Shown here: in pieces, positions 26,938-35,978 of the stretch
How positions within the stretch are numbered: position 1 is the first letter of the stretch
Layout: each line of letters opens with the position of its first letter
Origin: Sutcliffiella deserti
Lineage (GTDB): Bacteria > Bacillota > Bacilli > Bacillales > Bacillaceae_I
NCBI RefSeq assembly: GCF_020037475.1
Contig: NZ_JAIQDB010000005.1
Span: forward strand, 62,001 to 126,000
Direction of reading: 5' to 3'
Length of the DNA stretch: 64,000 nucleotides
Made by a program: the position numbers and the translations under genes
Notes under the pieces: model-generated
Database searches by the model: none
Told to the model about the DNA's origin: nothing
The model's input: only the letters and a program-made list of their open reading frames with translations

Positions 26938-27419
26938 TAAAGGAGTTTGATACTCCGACCCGGTTTTCGTGAAAATAAACTTTTCCGATTTCTAGGCCTT
27001 CTTCTGTAAAAATCCTTGTCTTGTCTCGGTTTCTGGTCTTTTTCGAATCCATTTATTCGGAAAATTTTTTTTAACTCGTGAATTTTTGTGCTAAAAATGC
27101 GTAAAAACTGCGATACTTGAATCAAAAAACACTAAAAATTGTGGTGCTGTAAGAAAACTTCATTTTATTCTGCAACGGAAGAATCCGGGTTGGAGAGGGG
27201 GATTTTGAGAAGAATTTATTTTGGTGATACATAGTAAGGAGAAAAGAATAGGAGAAGTTTGTGATTTTAGAACCAGTTATTTGGTAATTGAAAAAAAGAA
27301 TTTAGTTCTTTGTGGGAAAAACTTAGATTATATTGATATTTTTAGTGAAATTAGTAATGTAGGAAAAATACATTTCCCATGACTCGGCTAAAATTTTTTA
27401 GGTAAGGAGGACTTACGCA
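26938..27419 (+). other. 482-bp gap with a possible small gene
   Basis: Mostly AT-rich noncoding DNA. A plus-strand frame from GTG 27224 to TGA 27380-27382 (52 codons: HSKEKRIGEVCDFRTSYLVI, then KNLVLCGKNLDYIDIF) reads like protein but lacks a convincing ribosome site; it may be a small gene or a remnant. Nothing else recognised. Confidence 0.35.
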
Positions 27420-27818
27420 ATGCCGACAGTAAAAATATTGCACGACTTTTTAGGGTGTTTGGATAAGTTTGATAGAGTAGTAATTAAACCGAGTAGTAAG
27501 AATCCTAATCGAAGAAATGTGTATGTAAGTTCAGTTAAAAAGCGTTGGATACAAATTGATATTCGAAAAACGAACATTAACATTTGCATGGATCATAACC
27601 ATGGTGATTTATCTGAAGAGGATGTTCTAATAACGGGTGTTACAAACAAAAGGTCAAGAGGTAAAAATGGGTTTGACTTTAAAGTTGATAGTCAAAATTT
27701 CGATGCAGTACACTTTACGTTTTATGAAAGCGATACTTTTGATTTCAATAGAAAAGAGTTTTTGGACTTCATGGAAAAGCACTACAGGTCATATTTACGA
27801 CTTGTAAGATTCAGATAA
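27420..27818 (+). CDS. Hypothetical protein
   Basis: A 132-residue basic protein behind TAAGGAGG. Middle region IQIDIRKTNINICMDHNHGD and later FDAVHFTFYESDTFDF, then a helical end MEKHYRSYLRLV. It is soluble and resembles small proteins that accompany restriction-type genes, but no family is assigned. It lies between DUF6508 and the Schlafen-like gene, in AT-rich DNA. Confidence 0.6.
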   Translation: MPTVKILHDFLGCLDKFDRVVIKPSSKNPNRRNVYVSSVKKRWIQIDIRKTNINICMDHNHGDLSEEDVLITGVTNKRSRGKNGFDFKVDSQNFDAVHFTFYESDTFDFNRKEFLDFMEKHYRSYLRLVRFR

Positions 27819-27934
27819 GATTGGAAAAGTGTTATGGAAAATGAAATCCTCTAAATATGCTTGAAAGGGGTATGACCCTTTTGGTCAAGTATTCTATTTA
27901 ATGTGGTAAATAAAAACAATAGAGGAGGTAGAAT

Positions 27935-28831
27935 GTGGATAAAATGTTACTCGAAAAATTACTTGATCAAACTGAGAGTGAACATTTAGATTTTAAAAAA
28001 GGGTTATATGTAAGAACAAATTACGATAGTTTATTAAAAGATGTAATTGCTATGGCTAATGCTAAAATTATTGGATCTCGCTACATTATATTTGGTGTGA
28101 AAGAATCAGCTCAACAAGAAAAAGAGCTTTTTAATATTATACAGCCAATTGATGCAGCTACCTACCAAGAGTTAATTTTCGAAAACATTGAGCCTCAGTT
28201 AGACTGTCAGATACATTACCTTACATATAAAAATCATTTGTTAGCTATACTTGAAATTAGAGAACCAAAATGCCAACCGTACTTGCTTAAAAAAGATTAT
28301 AATAAATTACATAAAGGCTTTTGTTATATTCGACGAGGAAGTAAAAATGATTTTGCTACGAGATCTGATTTCGATTATTTCTATAAGCAAGGGCAATTTG
28401 AAATTCATATTCTTGATGGTTATTTACGAGCTGTTGATGCAGAGAGTAGTTGTGCGTCCCTAGAATGTTCTTTTAGAAACTGTACTGATTTCCCAATTAC
28501 TATTTATAAAGGATTTTTAGAAGTGTGGGACTCACATAAGTTACGTACTCAACATCGTCTCTTTGGACATGCAAGTTATATACCAGGTGCGGACTATCGG
28601 TTGGAAATTCCCCCAAAGGCTGAAATAACAATGGATTTTAGATTTGGCTTTGAATCGAGTGATTGTCTTCGGTTAGAAATGGATGAATACGGTCACTGTG
28701 ACTTGGATTTGAATTTTAAATTATATTTACTTGATACATTAGGAAATGAATATGTTGGTAAGGCGCAGGAGTGTGTTGTTTTTGCTAAAGGGAAATTTTT
28801 ATGGAAAGTAAAAAAGTTAAATAAATTTTAG
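27935..28831 (+). CDS. Schlafen/AlbA_2 domain protein
   Basis: A 298-residue protein starting at GTG 27935 behind GAGGAGGT. The N-terminal 150 residues are an AlbA_2 (Schlafen) domain: ESEHLDFKKGLYV, LLKDVIAMANAKIIGSRYIIFGV, LAILEIREP and KGFCYIRRGSKNDFATRSDFD. This fold binds or cuts nucleic acid. The remaining half is beta-rich with an unassigned role. Prokaryotic Schlafen-like proteins are recurrent in antiviral loci, which fits the surroundings. A terminator follows 90 bases after the stop. Confidence 0.82.
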   Translation: MDKMLLEKLLDQTESEHLDFKKGLYVRTNYDSLLKDVIAMANAKIIGSRYIIFGVKESAQQEKELFNIIQPIDAATYQELIFENIEPQLDCQIHYLTYKNHLLAILEIREPKCQPYLLKKDYNKLHKGFCYIRRGSKNDFATRSDFDYFYKQGQFEIHILDGYLRAVDAESSCASLECSFRNCTDFPITIYKGFLEVWDSHKLRTQHRLFGHASYIPGADYRLEIPPKAEITMDFRFGFESSDCLRLEMDEYGHCDLDLNFKLYLLDTLGNEYVGKAQECVVFAKGKFLWKVKKLNKF

Positions 28832-28920
28832 TCCTATTAACTGAAAAGGAGTTGTAAAGAAAACGGGTAATCCTTTTTATCTTCATTCCCGATTCAATCG
28901 TAAAATCAATACAAATTCGG

Positions 28921-28950
28921 CCTGGAACCAATAATGGTCCAGTCTTTTTG
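28921..28950 (+). terminator. Rho-independent terminator
   Basis: CTGGAACC, six-base loop, GGTCCAG with one bulge, then TCTTTTTG. Downstream of the Schlafen-like gene. Confidence 0.65.
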
Positions 28951-29110
28951 TTTTTGTCCAATATTTCTCCAATCCCTTATCCTGTAAGGGTTCAAACTGA
29001 TTTCCCCCATTTACTCCCTTTCCATTTCCTCAGTCTTCTTTACTATATAAACCGCTTTGGCACTACACTTTAATTCAGGGATTCTACCTTCTATCCGTTT
29101 AGGTTCCTTA

Positions 29111-29152
29111 GAGACAGAGGGACAGTGTCCCGCTTCTTGTGCGGGACACTGT
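29111..29152. repeat. Family A repeats fused into one hairpin
   Basis: GAGACAGAGGGACAGTGTCCC runs directly into the reverse copy; ACAGTGTCCCGC, seven-base loop, GCGGGACACTGT (29122-29152) is a perfect 12-bp stem. Confidence 0.75.
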
Positions 29153-29232
29153 ACTGGGGAAAAGAGCACTAAATGGTGATTATGAAGTCCACAGGATGTG
29201 ATTTTGATTAATTATAGTTTTTCTTTTATTTG

Positions 29233-29263
29233 TAAAAAGCCAACACCCTTTATGTAGGGGTTG
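29233..29263 (-). terminator. Terminator of the DUF2188 gene
   Basis: On the minus strand CAACCCC, loop, GGGTGTTG and then GCTTTTT. Lies 13 bases past the stop. Confidence 0.65.
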
Positions 29264-29275
29264 TCCTGACATTCC

Positions 29276-29500
29276 TTAGCCCTTTGGAGGATAAGGGTCG
29301 TTACCATAACTATCTTTATCTCTTATTCTGCCATTAGATCTATGAATTATTAGCTCTGATTCTTGGTTTTTAGCAATATTTCTTGCAGCGTCTATTGCGT
29401 CCTTTTGTGTATCATGACGTGAAGTAGCTTTAGAATTTCCAGAACCTCTGACCTGCCATCCGCCATTTGGATGTGGAGTTACATGTTGGTTTTTCCCCAT
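29276..29500 (-). CDS. DUF2188 family protein
   Basis: A 74-residue protein. ATG 29500 follows AAAGGAGGTG. The whole protein is one DUF2188 unit: QHVTPHPNGGWQVRGSGNSK, then TSRHDTQKDAIDAARNIAKNQ, SELIIHRSNGRIRDKDSYG. DUF2188 proteins are small, widely distributed and uncharacterised. Confidence 0.82.
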   Translation of the reverse strand: MGKNQHVTPHPNGGWQVRGSGNSKATSRHDTQKDAIDAARNIAKNQESELIIHRSNGRIRDKDSYGNDPYPPKG

Positions 29501-29512
29501 AATAATATACAC

Positions 29513-29848
29513 CTCCTTTTATCATAATTCAGCAATGGACAAGGTTTTTCCTCCCATTTGTCGAAATATTGGAGAAGAAAGGATGTTTTATGTTAGAGAA
29601 TATCATATTTTGAAAAATTTACACCAGTGTTTCAGAATTTCTCTTTACTGATTGTTTTGTGACATTCACGGACACCCTGGGAAAGGTTCAAATATTAGTT
29701 TATAGAATATTCAGAAAACATATGCCCGGATCGTCTTTTTGGTACAAAAAAATTAAATGCTATACCATTAATTATGAAAATGAGAAAGAAGCAACGGAAA
29801 ACATAACATATCAAAGTGATATAGGATGACTTTAAATGGAGGTGCTAT
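29513..29848 (+). other. 336-bp gap, nothing recognised
   Basis: AT-rich DNA between two divergent genes. Only AAATGGAGGTG, the ribosome site of the next gene, is identifiable. Confidence 0.4.
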
Positions 29849-30328
29849 ATGAAAAAATACGAGTTGGATAATGTGGTAATCTCTTTTGAAAATATATATG
29901 AAGGCTTACCCAAAAGACTAGATAAATTGATTAGTGCGCCAAAGTATGAAATAAAAAGCTTAACAGAGGGTACTATTAAGAAAGTTTTGGGAGAAGACAA
30001 CTTACCAATAGAAGGTGTTTTTCTTATTACTAACCATACTAATAATCAAATGCTTTATGTTGGCCGTTCTAGAAATTTAGCTACGCGAATAGGTGTGGAT
30101 TTACGTGCAGTAACCAGAGAACAAGCAACCATCTCTTACAAACTAACTACATTAAAGGATGAATATCCTCACCTAATATCAATAAGAGATGCTAGAGAGT
30201 ATATGTATAAAAACTATTCTGTGCAAATGATTAAGGTGCCTAATGAAAATGAACGCGCGATTTTTCAAATATATGCAGCAATGAAATTGGGTACGATAAA
30301 TGTTTTTAATAGTTTTAGAGAAACTTAA
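29849..30328 (+). CDS. GIY-YIG-like nuclease domain protein
   Basis: A 159-residue protein. The second half shows a diverged GIY-YIG pattern: GVFLITNH, MLYVGRSRNLATRIG (YVG and the catalytic-position Arg), then ENERAIFQIYAAMKLGTINVFNSF with Glu and Asn in the expected places. The first Tyr of the motif is replaced (GVF). GIY-YIG domains cut DNA; here activity is uncertain. The N-terminal 60 residues are unassigned. It lies alone between a repeat and the DUF2188 gene. Confidence 0.65.
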   Translation: MKKYELDNVVISFENIYEGLPKRLDKLISAPKYEIKSLTEGTIKKVLGEDNLPIEGVFLITNHTNNQMLYVGRSRNLATRIGVDLRAVTREQATISYKLTTLKDEYPHLISIRDAREYMYKNYSVQMIKVPNENERAIFQIYAAMKLGTINVFNSFRET

Positions 30329-30372
30329 TAAATTTCCGGTTCGACCTAAGTAGCAGGAGAGAAGTAGAAAAC

Positions 30373-30394
30373 GAGACAGAGGGACAGTCTCTCT
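30373..30394 (+). repeat. Degenerate family A repeat
   Basis: GAGACAGAGGGACAGTCTCTC keeps the GAGGGACAG centre and short GAGA/TCTC arms. Confidence 0.5.
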
Positions 30395-30448
30395 AGCGTG
30401 GTGCAATTGTAAGATTATCGAAAAATTTTACATCGTCATCTGACCTTA

Positions 30449-30500
30449 GGGAGCAAAAACAACAATCTTAACTAAGACTGTTGCTTGTTCCCGTTTTTTT
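30449..30500 (+). terminator. Rho-independent terminator
   Basis: GGGA.CAA...CAACAATCTT, four-base loop, AAGACTGTTG...TTGTTCCC then seven T. Long two-part stem. Confidence 0.75.
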
Positions 30501-30580
30501 ATAAATATAGTTATTTTATTTTCTTTTTAGTTCTTCTATATTAATCAAGTGAATCTAGATTTGGTTATTTTATGAATAAT

Positions 30581-30609
30581 CTGACAAATTATAATATATT
30601 TGGTATACT
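30581..30609 (+). promoter_or_regulatory. Sigma-A promoter of the HsdR-N gene
   Basis: CTGACA (30581-30586), 17-base spacer ending TGG, TATACT (30604-30609). Near-consensus with an extended -10. Confidence 0.7.
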
Positions 30610-30654
30610 CTAATTAGAATGAAATTCATATTTATAAGGGGTGTAGTGTTTTTT

Positions 30655-31752
30655 ATGGAAGAGTTTAAGCAGCAAATTAAAAATTTAGCTAATAGGATCC
30701 AAAGAGTTAAGGATAGTATTCATACGGAGGAAGCAACGAAAACCTCTTTGATTATGCCAATGCTACAGATGCTCGGTTATGATATTTTTAATCCTGAAGA
30801 ATTAGTTCCTGAATTTGTAGCGGATGTAGGTATTAAAAAGGGTGAAAAAATTGATTACGCCATTATGAGTGAAAATGACCCGGTTATCCTTATTGAAGCT
30901 AAAAGTGTAAACGAGATTTTAACGAAGCATGATTCCCAACTCTTTCGATACTTTGGTACTACAAAAGCAAAATTCGCCATTTTAACTAATGGAATAGAAT
31001 ATAATTTCTTTACCGATTTAGAAGAGCAAAACAAAATGGATCAGAAGCCATTCTTCACTATTAACATGTTAGATTTAAAAGATATTGAAATACTAGAATT
31101 AGCAAAGTTTAGAAAACAAGACTTTGATGTTGTGAATGTTTTAACTACAGCTTCGGAGTTAAAGTATACAGGTGAAATTAAACAATACTTATCCCAACAA
31201 TGGGAAGAACCCTCTGAGGAATTTGTGAAAGTTGTCATAAATGAAATATACTCCGGTGTTAAGACCAAGAAGGTGGTTGAAAACTTTAGGGATTTGGTTA
31301 AAAAATCTTTAAATCAATATGTGAATGAAAAAGTAAATGAAAAGCTACAAAAAGCGTTAAACTCCTCCACTGAAGCAACTCCAGACATAAAAGCATCTAT
31401 TGAGATTGAGAAAGAAAAACTATCCCCTACAGAGAATACAACACAAGAAGAAGAAATTGTTACAACAGAAGAAGAAATTGAAGGATATGTCATTGTGAAA
31501 TTAATTTTAAAAGAAGCTATCGATCCTTCAAGGATTTTTTACAGAGACAACAAGAGTTACTTAAACGTTCTACTAGATGACAGCATTAGAAGATGGATAT
31601 GTAGACTAGGCTTTAACAGTAACCAAAAATATATCCAGTTGAATGATGCAGGTAGAACAACCTATAAAATTGACCATGTTAACGACATTCTAACCTACAA
31701 AGAGGAATTGCTGGCTGTGGCTAGGACGTTTGATTTTGTGGCTAATAAATAG
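30655..31752 (+). CDS. Solitary type I restriction HsdR-N-like protein
   Basis: A 365-residue protein. ATG 30655 follows AAGGGGTGTAG; a longer frame from 30619 would start at the expected transcription start. Residues about 25-150 form the HSDR_N nuclease fold: EEATKTSLIMPMLQMLGYDIF, then KIDYAIM and ILIEAKSV (Asp and Glu-x-Lys, PD-(D/E)XK type). A coiled Glu-rich linker follows, then a C-terminal domain with FYRDNKSYLNVLLDD and ICRLGFN. No motor, methylase or specificity genes are nearby. Such orphan proteins are common in prophages and islands; role unproven. Confidence 0.82.
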   Translation: MEEFKQQIKNLANRIQRVKDSIHTEEATKTSLIMPMLQMLGYDIFNPEELVPEFVADVGIKKGEKIDYAIMSENDPVILIEAKSVNEILTKHDSQLFRYFGTTKAKFAILTNGIEYNFFTDLEEQNKMDQKPFFTINMLDLKDIEILELAKFRKQDFDVVNVLTTASELKYTGEIKQYLSQQWEEPSEEFVKVVINEIYSGVKTKKVVENFRDLVKKSLNQYVNEKVNEKLQKALNSSTEATPDIKASIEIEKEKLSPTENTTQEEEIVTTEEEIEGYVIVKLILKEAIDPSRIFYRDNKSYLNVLLDDSIRRWICRLGFNSNQKYIQLNDAGRTTYKIDHVNDILTYKEELLAVARTFDFVANK

Positions 31753-31904
31753 ATGGAAAATGACATGGTGGATTTTAAAAACATCTTTAGGTGTAGCTTC
31801 TTTGCTATGCCTTTTTCAAGGTTTTAAAGGGAGATTGAAGATCTTTACTTTTGCCTCGCTCCCTGGTTGTAGTATGGACTCTAAATTTTAAAGGAGGCTA
31901 CCAA

Positions 31905-32561
31905 ATGGAATTGCTCAATAGCAAGAATCTCTTAAAAGAGTTTGAGGTGAAAGCTAGCTTTTATAAGATGGAAGTCGAAAAAGAATACTATACGTGCCGA
32001 AATCAAGCGAGATTGCTTAGAAAAGGTTTTGCTCTTAATAGCAGTATTGATGCAGTTTTTTTACTTGTGAATCCAGGAGCCTGTAGTGCATCTGATCAAT
32101 CTTATGATATTCCAGTTCTTGTTCCAACAAAGGAAACGATTCCTTTTGTTGATGCGAAATCTGACCAGACCCAATGGCAACTAATGAGATTGATGAAACT
32201 AAAGCAATGGAACCATACGGCTATTATTAACTTATCTGATATTTGTTCAGGGAATATCAACGTATTTTTAAAAACCTTTAAACTACTCCAAAGCAAAAAG
32301 AAGTATGAGCATTCTATTCTTTTTTGTAGACGGAAGAAAGAATTAGAAGCCCTTTTAAATCAAAACAATGGCCCAGTTATTGCCGGCTGGGGAACAAATT
32401 CAAGTATACGAAAAATTGCAGAAGAAGCACTAAAGCATCCCTTACTACAAAATATAACCGGTATAAATTATCGTCAACCTCCTTACTTTTTGCATCCAAG
32501 ACCTGCATTAATGGAAAATAGAAGAATATGGCTTAAAAAAATGAGCAGTTTGATTGGGTGA
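31905..32561 (+). CDS. DUF1643-like protein
   Basis: A 218-residue soluble protein; ATG 31905 follows AAAGGAGGCTACC. FLLVNPGACSASD (residues about 45-58) and AIINLSDICSGN, then VIAGWGTNSSIRKIAEEAL, resemble the DUF1643 pattern (NPS..A, VNLF, GWG). Function unknown. Its TGA overlaps the GTG start of the next gene, so they form a pair. Confidence 0.6.
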   Translation: MELLNSKNLLKEFEVKASFYKMEVEKEYYTCRNQARLLRKGFALNSSIDAVFLLVNPGACSASDQSYDIPVLVPTKETIPFVDAKSDQTQWQLMRLMKLKQWNHTAIINLSDICSGNINVFLKTFKLLQSKKKYEHSILFCRRKKELEALLNQNNGPVIAGWGTNSSIRKIAEEALKHPLLQNITGINYRQPPYFLHPRPALMENRRIWLKKMSSLIG

Positions 32562-32806
32562 TAAAAATGAAAACTCAGACAGAAGCAGTATTAGAAGCAT
32601 TTAAAGCACTAGGAAACGAAAGAAGCATAGCAGAAATTAGAGAATGGGTTACGAAGGAATACGGAGAGAAATGGAAGGATTTTGGGACAACGATGGGAGA
32701 TATGGTTTCACAGGAGGTGGGTGGAAACAAGAGCTCCACTGTTCCAGCAAGGTATAGAAAGAAACACGGGGACGGTTCTTGTGTTTCCCTATTTTTTACC
32801 ATTTAG
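32558..32806 (+). CDS. Small DUF7669-type protein with repeat-derived C-terminus
   Basis: 82 residues from GTG 32558 (ATG 32567 also possible). Residues 8-66 (EAVLEAFKALGNERSIAEIR, WVTKEYGEKWKDFGTTMGDM, then SSTVPARYR) are a small helical domain of a family I recall as DUF7669, which usually continues into a LERV..G.Y end. Here the frame runs into the palindromic repeat at 32761, giving an unrelated tail KKHGDGSCVSLFFTI. The domain is almost complete, so it may still fold. Confidence 0.65.
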   Translation: MIKMKTQTEAVLEAFKALGNERSIAEIREWVTKEYGEKWKDFGTTMGDMVSQEVGGNKSSTVPARYRKKHGDGSCVSLFFTI

Positions 32807-32854
32807 GGAAGCTGTGTAACGGTTCTCTGCTTCCTTTTTAACTTTTTATAAAAA
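32761..32854 (+). repeat. Composite repeat (family B + family C), copy 1
   Basis: GAAACACGGGGACGGTTCTT then GTGTTTC (family B, 32761-32787), a 19-base AT-rich spacer (CCTATTTTTTACCATTTAG), GGAAGC...GGTTCTCTGCTTCC (family C, 32807-32834), then a tail ending TTTTTATAAAAA. The same order and spacer recur at 34298-34403. Confidence 0.82.
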
Positions 32855-33008
32855 CAGATAACTTAAAGATTCCTACAGTAAGGCCAACATTTCTAGCTAG
32901 CCCTACCAATACGGCGTCAAATGGTGACGTTCCTAGATTAGATTGAATCGTGAACGAAAGACCCAGGGTTAACAGTAAAATCCCAATAATATAGAAAACA
33001 TATTTCAT
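32838..33008 (-). pseudogene. 5' fragment of a YczE/YitT-type membrane-protein gene
   Basis: ATG 33008 behind TGGGGGAATAAA opens a 56-codon frame: KYVFYIIGILLLTLGLSFTI, then SNLGTSPFDAVLVGLARNVG, LTVGIFKL. This matches the first ~50 residues of YczE/YitT membrane proteins (usually about 200 residues). The frame ends in the tail of the composite repeat, so the rest of the gene has been lost there. Confidence 0.6.
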
Positions 33009-33030
33009 TTTATTCCCCCATTACCAACCC

Positions 33031-33187
33031 TCAATTAGTTACTTCCTTTATCATGAGAACATGTGGGATACCATCATACAGTCCGATAACCAAGTTTATG
33101 ATAGAAACCTTCAGCATGCGTCTGCCCATGTAATTTTACTTGTGCAGCTCCCTGTTCTACGGATATTGTTGCAATTGCAACAAAAAT
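33031..33187 (-). pseudogene. Decayed GNAT acetyltransferase, C-terminal part
   Basis: On the minus strand, AIATISVEQGAAQVKL and HGQTHAEGFYHKLGYRTV match the end of ElaA/YjcF-type GNATs; a stop and frameshift follow, after which DGIPHVLMIKEVTN resumes in another frame to the TGA at 33031-33033. Start and first half are absent. It lies upstream of the YczE fragment on the same strand. Confidence 0.6.
33166..33183. promoter_or_regulatory. Palindromic operator of the MarR gene
   Basis: TTGTTGCAATTGCAACAA is a perfect 18-bp palindrome. A related half-site TTGCAACAA lies at 33221-33229, 24 bases before the MarR start, fitting autoregulation. The palindrome also falls in the decayed GNAT sequence. 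Confidence 0.55.
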
Positions 33188-33252
33188 GATTTATATTGAA
33201 TATATACTTTTATCGGTGCATTTGCAACAATAAATTCATGAAGGAGACGCTT

Positions 33253-33705
33253 ATGAAAGATATTTTACGAGAAGTTGGCATGATAGCCCGCGCATTGGAT
33301 TCCATCAGCAATATCGAATTCAAAGAAATGGACCTGACAAAAGGACAGTATTTGTATTTGGTGAGGATATGTGAAAACCCAGGAATCATTCAGCAACAAG
33401 TGAGCGAAATGATTAAGGTGGATCGCTCTACCGCAACCCGTGCAATTCAAAAACTAGAAATGAATGGCTTTATTGAAAAGAAAGAAGATCCCCACAACAA
33501 AAAAAATAAAAAGTTATTTCCAACGGAAAAAGGAAGAACGATCTACCCTTTCATCATAAGAGAGAATGAACATTCTGATCGTGTGGCCTTAGCGGGTTTT
33601 TCTGATCAAGAAATGGCGACTGCCTATGAGCTTTTGGAGCGAATTCGGAAAAATGTCGAGAAGGACTGGGAATTTGTTAAAAAAGGCAATAAACGGGATT
33701 ATTAA
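33253..33705 (+). CDS. MarR-family transcriptional regulator
   Basis: A 150-residue winged-helix regulator. ATG 33253 follows GAAGGAGACG. Helix-turn-helix about 45-68 (NPGIIQQQVSEMIKVDRSTA, TRAIQKLEMNGFI), wing EKKEDPHNKKNKKLFPTEKG. MarR dimers bind short palindromes and respond to small ligands; the palindrome upstream and the PaiA acetyltransferase 25 bases downstream suggest it controls itself and paiA. Confidence 0.9.
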   Translation: MKDILREVGMIARALDSISNIEFKEMDLTKGQYLYLVRICENPGIIQQQVSEMIKVDRSTATRAIQKLEMNGFIEKKEDPHNKKNKKLFPTEKGRTIYPFIIRENEHSDRVALAGFSDQEMATAYELLERIRKNVEKDWEFVKKGNKRDY

Positions 33706-33730
33706 CGAGCTGAAGGAGCGACCTATCTAA

Positions 33731-34243
<513 letters not shown>

Positions 34244-34297
34244 TAAACTTTTTGTGAAAGGCGGCTTGTCATGTATACACCAAAGCATTTTAAAGAA

Positions 34298-34403
34298 GAA
34301 ACACGGGGAGAAACACGGGGACGGTCCTCGCGTTTCCCTGTTTTTTAACATTCAGGGAAGCAATGTAACGGTTCTCTGCTTCCTTTTTAACTTTTTATAA
34401 AAA
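34298..34403 (+). repeat. Composite repeat (family B + family C), copy 2
   Basis: Same order as 32761-32854, with an extra tandem copy of the first 12 bases (GAAACACGGGGA at 34298-34309 and 34310-34321). Family B right arm GCGTTTC, spacer, GGAAGC...GCTTCC, then TTTTTAACTTTTTATAAAAA. It lies where a terminator for paiA would be expected. Confidence 0.82.
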
Positions 34404-34447
34404 TATACAAATAAATATACTCCACGTTTTAGCCATTCTGTTTCCCC

Positions 34448-35866
34448 TCAATTTAATCTCCGCCCAGTTTGCATATACACCGAAACCGCATCTTTAAGGT
34501 TCTTTACACCTTCCTCTATTTTTTCAGCAGATAAACTTCCGTATCCCATTACAATTTTATTAAGATGTGAACCCTTTAAAATTGAGTATTGATCAACAGA
34601 GTAGATTTTTACATTACTCTCCTCTTCTACCGACTTTATTAATTTCTTAGTAAATTCAATTGAATGAAATTCCACTACTAAGTGCATACCTGCTGCTTGT
34701 CCCAAAATAGTACAATCTGGAAAGTGCCTACCTAAACTATTGACAAGGGTATCTCTTCGTTGTTTATAGATACGTTTCATTTTTCGAACATGTCGGTCTA
34801 AGAAACCATCTTTTAGAAATCTAGTGAGTATTAATTGTTCAAGGGATGAGTTATGGCGATCGGTATACCATTTTAGTTTTTTAAAGGATTCTATTAAACT
34901 GGTAGGCAAGACCACATACCCAATTCTTAATGTTGGTGATAATATCTTGCTGAATGTACCTACATAAATTACTCTTTCCGGATCAAGACCTTGCACAGAA
35001 TGAACTGGTGTACCTTCATAAGTAAATTCACTATCGTAATCATCTTCTACAATATAGCAGTTGAACTTTCTTGCGTATTCAATTAATTGAATTCTTCGTT
35101 GAACCGTTAACGTTCCTCCTAAAGGAAATTGATGTGACGGTAGTACAAAAATAAAACCAGGTGGACTTTCCTGTGAAAGATGTTCTGGATTGATTCCTTT
35201 ATCATCTACAGGTACCGGAAAGATAGAAGCGCCATTATAAGAGAAGATGGTTCTCATTTCGTCCGTGACTGGATCTTCTACGGCGATATATTCACCATTA
35301 GAAGTTAATAGTTTTGTAATTAATGACAGTGCCTGAGTTGCACCTGAAGTAATGACAATTTGCTCGGAAGTACTTTTAACGCCTCTATTTATATGCAGGT
35401 ACTTTGATAATTCTTCTCTTAGTTCTAAAAGACCTTCGGATGATTGATAGCCAAAAATAGAGTCAGATGCTTCATAACATACTTCTTTTGCCAGTCTTCC
35501 CCATACTTTTCGGGGAAAGTGGTCCATTGCTGGAGTAGCAGCTTTGAAGTCAATGATATCCTTGGAGGGTTCTTCGTGAACTAGCTTCTCTTTATATGTA
35601 TCTTGGTATTTAATTTTATTTATCATAGAACCAGGTGCAACAAATGTACCTGATCTAGGGATAACTGTTAAATATCCTTCTGAAACTAGCTGATCATATA
35701 CTTCTAAAATTATATTTCGAGAGACTCCTAGAGAATTTGCCAGTTCTCTTGAAGACGGCAATTTTTCGTTCGTCTTAATGTTTCCATCTAAAATATAATT
35801 AATCAATTGTTCATATACTTGCTGTGTCAACGTTTTTCTACTAGACTTATCGACCTGAAACCACAT
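34448..35866 (-). CDS. MocR-family PLP-dependent regulator
   Basis: A 472-residue fusion of a GntR winged helix (about 1-75: LTQQVYEQLINYILDG, SSRELANSLGVSRNIILEVY) to a fold-type I aminotransferase (about 110-465: ITSGATQALSLI, IVEDDYDSEF, and PLP Lys in GTFSKILSPTLRIGY). MocR proteins sense pyridoxal phosphate or PLP-amino acid adducts and control neighbouring genes. It is divergent from a racemase-like gene. CTGGTA near 35890 and GACCAG near 35929 in the shared 110-bp gap could be its binding half-sites. Confidence 0.92.
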   Translation of the reverse strand: MWFQVDKSSRKTLTQQVYEQLINYILDGNIKTNEKLPSSRELANSLGVSRNIILEVYDQLVSEGYLTVIPRSGTFVAPGSMINKIKYQDTYKEKLVHEEPSKDIIDFKAATPAMDHFPRKVWGRLAKEVCYEASDSIFGYQSSEGLLELREELSKYLHINRGVKSTSEQIVITSGATQALSLITKLLTSNGEYIAVEDPVTDEMRTIFSYNGASIFPVPVDDKGINPEHLSQESPPGFIFVLPSHQFPLGGTLTVQRRIQLIEYARKFNCYIVEDDYDSEFTYEGTPVHSVQGLDPERVIYVGTFSKILSPTLRIGYVVLPTSLIESFKKLKWYTDRHNSSLEQLILTRFLKDGFLDRHVRKMKRIYKQRRDTLVNSLGRHFPDCTILGQAAGMHLVVEFHSIEFTKKLIKSVEEESNVKIYSVDQYSILKGSHLNKIVMGYGSLSAEKIEEGVKNLKDAVSVYMQTGRRLN

Positions 35867-35978
35867 AATCCGAATCTCCTTTGCGACAATCTGGTACTGT
35901 CAAAACTCATTATTTTTGGATCTTTTTAAGACCAGTATATCATGCTATCTTTTTATTAAAAATAAGGGGGAGATGTTG

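Noticed and set aside
26934..27125. 63-codon minus-strand frame
   Set aside because: Lys/Arg-rich translation of AT-rich DNA, no ribosome site, no resemblance to a known protein.
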